NCBI GenBank assembly: GCA_025667525.1
Contig: CM046878.1
Span: 102,005,237-102,069,236 of the forward strand
Length of the DNA: 64,000 nucleotides
Reading direction: 5' to 3'
Source: Glebionis coronaria
Taxonomy: Eukaryota; Streptophyta; Magnoliopsida; Asterales; Asteraceae
The position numbers and the translations under genes were made by a program. The first letter of the stretch is position 1. Each line of letters begins with the position of its first letter. Shown here one piece after another: positions 59,701-64,000 of this stretch. The notes under the pieces are model-generated. The model was given only the letters and a program-made list of their open reading frames with translations. It had not been told where the DNA came from and did not search any database.

Positions 59701-61638
59701 CGGGACGGTTGACCCCAAAACCTTTGTTCTTTGATTAAACGTACCTATAAATAAATAGTGTTTTTTCTTACAACAAATTCATTCTTTTTACATTTCATTA
59801 TTTTGTGCATTTAAAGGGCACTTGGTATATTTCTAGATATCCGACCCGTTAGATTTTACCCAACCAAAGAAAAGTGTTTAACTAGCCACATATACAGTTC
59901 TACCTACACCGAGTGCTTCAAAACGGTACACTTTAAGTGTATTCTGATATAGTTGACCATTATATAACATGTTATGGTAATAGTAGTTTTCACTCTTCCA
60001 AAGATGTGAAAAGATGGAAACCCTCAAATTAAATATTGAACACACTTTTTTTAACTTTATTCTTGTGCTTAATGGTCACCCGTATATGAATTACAGGTTT
60101 GAGCCCGATATGCTTGCGTTTTCGGGTTGTTACTATGGTGGTGGAGATAAAGAGAGAAACGAGCTCGGTGAAATCAGGAAAAGATGGGCAACATTACCAG
60201 TAAAATTTGCTATAAACTTTTCTGTATAATAAAAAAAATAACTTGCCACCTTTTTTACAAGACTTTTTCTAACCGTATTTTTTATATTTAGGAAACAAGT
60301 CCTGATGGAGAGCGCAAGCGAGGAAAATGTCCTCTAACACCTCATGAAGTAGGTTTGATGCTTCGAGCACTTGGTTTTGAGAATAACACGTATCTTTATG
60401 TTGCATCGGGTGAAATATATGGTGGGGAAGAGACTTTAAAGCCTCTTAGAGAATTATTTCCAAATTTTTACACAAAGGAGATGCTTGCTAGTAGAGAGCT
60501 TGAGCCTTTTCTTCCTTATTCTTCTCGGCTTGCTGCCATTGACTACATTGTTTGTGATGAAAGTGATGTTTTCGTTACCAACAATAATGGGAATATGGCG
60601 AAAATTCTTGCAGGGCGGAGGTATGAATGTTTAACTCTTCCTTTGAAGTATCGTGTGTTTGAACCTCGCCTAATTTTCAGTTTTAATATCGGTTGTTTAG
60701 GTATTGCTTTAATACTTATAATGTTCATACTCAAAAAAATTGTACAATGTCTTACAGCCCAAGCACCATAAGAAAATTAATACTTTTAACAACCCACTGT
60801 ATTGCAACTACTCATTTTATGTTGATTATTTATATGTCGTATAATCGCTTTTGAAGTGCCTGTCCAAATACCCCTGAAAATAGGGATTATGGTAGGGTTT
60901 ACGGCTTAGTGTCAAAGGGATCATGGACCACTGCTCATTATAGCAACAACCTACCAATCGCTGCATTCATTTAGCACTTAATCTGTCCCATGAAAAGTGG
61001 AATGGTTTGGAGAGACATATTTTAAGGAAAGTGTTTGCATACTTATCTGATATTCATATTGCCCTATAGTAAATAGAAAGAGGAAATTGATCGACAAATG
61101 ATATTCTAAATCAGTAAATTGATGTTAAATGATTAAAATGTGCTCTTGTCATTAAGCACGCATTTTGAGCTTTAAATGTTTTTTACTCTTATGTTATTGT
61201 TTCGAACCAACTAACTCTCATCTTATGGCATTCAACAGGAGGTACATGGGACACAAGAGAACTATCCGCCCAAATGCGAAAAAGCTCAATGCTTTGTTTT
61301 ATAGACGAGAGAAAATGCCATGGGCAACATTTGCTAAAAAGGTGAAAGCTGCCCAACAAGGATTTTTAGGCGAACCAGATGAGATGAAAAACGGACGTGG
61401 TGAATTCCATGAATATCCTTCTACTTGTATATGCAAGAAACCCTTCAAATTTTCCGATCTAGATAGTAACTACAACGAAAACCAGACCTTCGCAAAGTAT
61501 TCCTTTAACCCTGAAGCGGAAACTGAATACGGACGTAACGAAGAAGATCAAGGTGTGCATAATGCGCAGAGAATAGAAGATGCAAGTATGATTAGAGATC
61601 ATGAATCCTCACCTAAAGAATCCAAGGCTTGTGTTTGA
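56718..61638 (+). CDS. O-fucosyltransferase family protein (GT106), nine exons
   Basis: Proposed exons: 56718-57017, 58282-58372, 58617-58693, 58848-58936, 59038-59227, 59392-59573, 60097-60199, 60292-60620 and 61239-61638. All introns are GT-AG and phases agree, giving about 586 residues. The protein looks like a type II Golgi membrane protein: a short cytosolic segment, one membrane helix (SWSVVCGVMLFVLGLVSFF, residues about 54-72), then a lumenal catalytic domain. Conserved family blocks are LIAASGGLNQQRTGITDAVV, ILNATLVIPELDHHSYWKDD, RCRVNYHALRF, IAIHLRFEPDMLAFSGC with the HLRFE motif, CPLTPHEVGLMLRALGF, DYIVCDESDVFV and KRTIRPNAKKL. Family members build cell-wall glycans or fucosylate proteins, using nucleotide sugars. 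The closest named relatives I can recall are the FRIABLE1-like group, but I cannot be specific. The full domain is intact, so it is probably functional. Confidence 0.92.
59650..59895. mobile_element. Possible hAT-like MITE in intron 6 of the glycosyltransferase gene
   Basis: The left end reads TATAGAGGTGGCAAACTAGG, a common plant hAT terminus. A degraded right partner may be AACTAGCCACATATA near 59880-59893. The target duplication is unclear. Confidence 0.35.
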
Positions 61639-62390
61639 CTTTTTGGTTGATTAAAAATTAGTGATTGATTCTAGGTTTGATTTTTTTTTTTTTTTTTGGA
61701 TTTACATTTTGAGCTAAGTTGGCTCAATCTAGTATTTATATTTTTCTGAATGCCCATTTTACCCTTGTGTCATTAAGAATGGCATTTGAGTATGAAATGA
61801 ATCTGTGTATAGGGAAGTATTGACTTCTTGATGGGCTTTCAAGTGCTTGTAATATTTTTTGTAAGGTAGGAGTAGGATTTGAGTGCCACTAAATCGAAAC
61901 TGGCTTGGTTTCAAACGAGCGTATTCCGAATCAGTCTGCATTCTGCAATACCGAACTGAATCGAATCGTTGTATATCTCGGTAAGTTTAGCCAAAGTCAA
62001 ACCATTAAACTAATTGTGCCAGCAGTACAAACACATAACTTGACACTAGTTCGGTCCACACACCCCACGTGCGTACAACACAACATTAATCTCGTGCACA
62101 CCTAGGTAAAACCACATGAATTCATTTAATGACATGTAGACATTGATGTAACATGCAACACAAGTAACAAGATCACCGATCTCTTACCAATATTTCACCA
62201 AAGTATCACTTGTAAAGTGAAGTTTCAGACAAGTCACATTAGTGGAAACAATCTTGATTAGGTAATCTAAAGCTAAACTTCAACTGATTCGATAGATCGA
62301 TATAGATCTGGTTCTACCTCGCGTCCAGCTCGACAGTCCATGTTAAAACAGCGTGATAAAAAAAATCAACTAGTATGCACCTACTAGTAT
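61639..62390. other. 3' flank of the glycosyltransferase gene; no other gene seen
   Basis: It contains the probable 3' untranslated region, with a T-run at 61681-61698, and AT-rich intergenic sequence after about 61900. No clear polyadenylation signal can be assigned. Confidence 0.45.
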
Positions 62391-62611
62391 TATGTTGGCA
62401 AAAAATTGGTTCATGAACCGATCTGGAAAAAAACCAAAACCGGTTTCTTACAAACCAATTTGATGGTTTGTAATCGGTTTAATAAATGGCCCAGAACAAA
62501 ACCAGTTAAAATCTAACCAAAGGATTCAAACCAATCCGGTTTGCTGATTAGTCGACTCAAACCAAATCGGTTTAATAACCGAGTTAAAAAAAAACAGTTT
62601 GCCCACCTCTA
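62391..62611. mobile_element. Possible hAT-like MITE with repeated AACCGGTTT-like motifs
   Basis: The left end TATGTTGGCAAAAAATTGG and the right end CAGTTTGCCCACCTCTA are imperfect inverted partners of the hAT kind. The interior repeats (A)AACC(G/A)GTTT and its complement many times. The flanks do not show a convincing 8-bp duplication. Confidence 0.55.
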
Positions 62612-63140
62612 CAGTAGAATTCGACTCGTTTACATTCAAGCAAGCTGGCTCAAACCGTGCGTTTGTTATCTTAACTGGATAAATTGAACTATTGAAGCAC
62701 CAGATACAGATGGTAATAATTTAATAAGTCAACTCGTTTACCACCGGTGATTGCAAAGCTAAATTCCATTACATAAGCGTAGAAGTCGATAACTGATCAG
62801 AATTTTAGAAAAAAAGTAGCACAAGCCAAGGCTGTTTGTTATTACAATTGCAGCACCAGATACAGATGGTAATAACTTAATAATATGGCGATCCAAATGC
62901 ACTTTACCAATTACCACAATCATGATACAATAACCACAGAAACATCCATATACAGGTTACAGAGCCTCGGGCGAAATTTGGTCACGCAAAGACAAGATTG
63001 ATGATATATAAACTTCTTCTAGAGCTACAATAATTCTTAGGATCTTATGGTAACAGGAGCCGTTCCTAGTTCTATAATCTCTGCTTAATTACACACAACA
63101 AAGGAGTTGGACTGGTTCCCATCTGCTTAGAGTGATCTTC
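62612..63140. other. Intergenic or 3' untranslated sequence of a minus-strand gene
   Basis: No coding. A phrase GCACCAGATACAGATGGTAATAA occurs at about 62697 and again at 62852, a short duplication. If the minus-strand exons at 63141-63675 are real, part of this is their 3' untranslated region. Confidence 0.4.
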
Positions 63141-63675
63141 TCAGCTCGGGTTGGAACCTCCTGTTACAAAGGACGATGAAGTGTGTTAATATAGTCACAA
63201 AACTATTTTCCAACAAGCGTAGAAACTTTACATGCTCTAACAAAACTATTTCCCCTTGCTCTGCCCGTTCATTTTACCACATCTAGAGTTTTATTCTAAA
63301 ATTTCCATCATAAACGTTTTCTCGGTAGTATCAGATTGATTATCTATGTCGATAAACTTATCGATAAACCACTATCATGTAAATTTAATATCCATTTCTG
63401 GTTTATTTTACCATATAAGATAACCAAATAGATTTGACTTTGACGTTCCTGGTCAACGCATAATTTATTTTGAGTTAAAAAAACCCAGGTGACGCCCCCA
63501 GCCATGCAGGCGTCCAATGGAACCACGGAAATATAACAGTTTACACATCCCAATTGCTTATTGAGGGTGAAGTATAATTACCTTTTGATGTAACCTTGTT
63601 GTGGCTTCTTTGACTTGCATGTGAAGCAGAAGGTATCTTTGAGACGGTCAGTGAACTTTGCAACCCTTCTAACAT
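63141..63675 (-). CDS. Possible last two exons of a minus-strand gene (partial)
   Basis: A candidate exon at 63675-63582 is preceded by a pyrimidine tract and CACAG (minus strand) and followed by GTAATT. It reads MLEGLQSSLTVSKIPSASHA and SQRSHNKVTSK. A second candidate exon at 63160-63141 follows a TAACAG acceptor and adds GGSNPS before TGA, in phase. The Ser/Lys-rich end has no domain I recognise. Upstream exons would lie beyond the right edge of the window. The call rests on splice signals and phase only. Confidence 0.4.
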
Positions 63676-64000
63676 CTGTGAGAAAAAAGATTCAAAAACT
63701 TTTAGTTCCAAAATTACTCGTAATAAGCACTGCTGTCATCCATGTCATTTTCGAGGTATAAATCATATTCACTCAAAAAGTGAAAGAGGTTCATGTGGAT
63801 AGGGTTTCAGAAAGATTATGTTAAGGCTGAAAATGACAACGTTTTGACTTGTCACATCTTTACACGGTCAGGATTCGATTGATCTATAGCTGTTAAACTC
63901 AATAAGCTAATATGCTATACATTTACAATTAAAATAAGCATACCCTATTCAAGTACAAGTGTAGCAGGGTAAGAGAGTTGCAGTAAAAAACAGATAAAGG
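63676..64000. other. Right edge of the window, nothing recognised
   Basis: AT-rich sequence that could be an intron of the putative minus-strand gene. No exon was identified. Confidence 0.35.

Overview
This is a piece of nuclear genome from a flowering plant, most probably a eudicot. It is AT-rich, has plant-type introns, and is dominated by plant transposable elements: Ty1/copia and Ty3/gypsy LTR retrotransposons, RTE and L1 LINEs, and MULE, hAT and PIF/Harbinger DNA elements. I cannot fix the species from sequence alone. Only one complete host gene is visible, a nine-exon GT106/O-fucosyltransferase-family gene at 56718-61638 (+). The last two exons of a second host gene may lie on the minus strand at 63141-63675.

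Layout. 1-1640: a gypsy integrase relic followed by an irregular array of ATTCCGGATT-like motifs. 1647-7070: a decayed copia element with very short LTRs. 7833-11825: a 208-bp hAT MITE, a PIF/Harbinger transposase tail, and Harbinger MITEs. 12181-17873: an almost full-length RTE-type LINE with 20-bp target duplications, interrupted by a 1.69-kb MULE (13272-14961) that carries a fragment of a BAM/CLV1-type receptor kinase. A hAT MITE sits right at the LINE's 3' target site. 19122-19526: a Tourist-like MITE. 19986-27502: a Tnt1-like copia element on the minus strand with 255-bp LTRs, split by a 2.67-kb solo LTR (23431-26100). 27798-29588: small MITEs.

29921-33711: a MULE-like element built as a large inverted repeat. 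Each arm carries a decayed copy of the same unrecognised gene; this is the most unusual locus in the window. 33760-34379: a hAT-like MITE. 36236-38640: a PIF/Harbinger element with its trihelix ORF1, next to a transposase relic. 40440-42780: an L1 relic split by a 1.43-kb miniature gypsy element. 42983-54331: an 11.3-kb Tat-like gypsy element with 580-bp LTRs. It lacks reverse transcriptase, carries an antisense ORF in its 3' region, and hosts a second 2.70-kb solo LTR (44486-47182) of the family seen at 23431. 55182-55454: a foldback MULE MITE with a perfect 9-bp TSD. 56718 onward: the glycosyltransferase gene.

All LTR-element and LINE coding regions carry stops, frameshifts or deletions, so none looks autonomous. 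The value of the window is in its nesting history (LINE then MULE; copia then solo LTR; Tat gypsy then solo LTR; L1 then miniature gypsy) and in the host-gene capture and inverted duplication by two MULE-like elements. Domain and family names rest on motifs I recognise; no database search was run.
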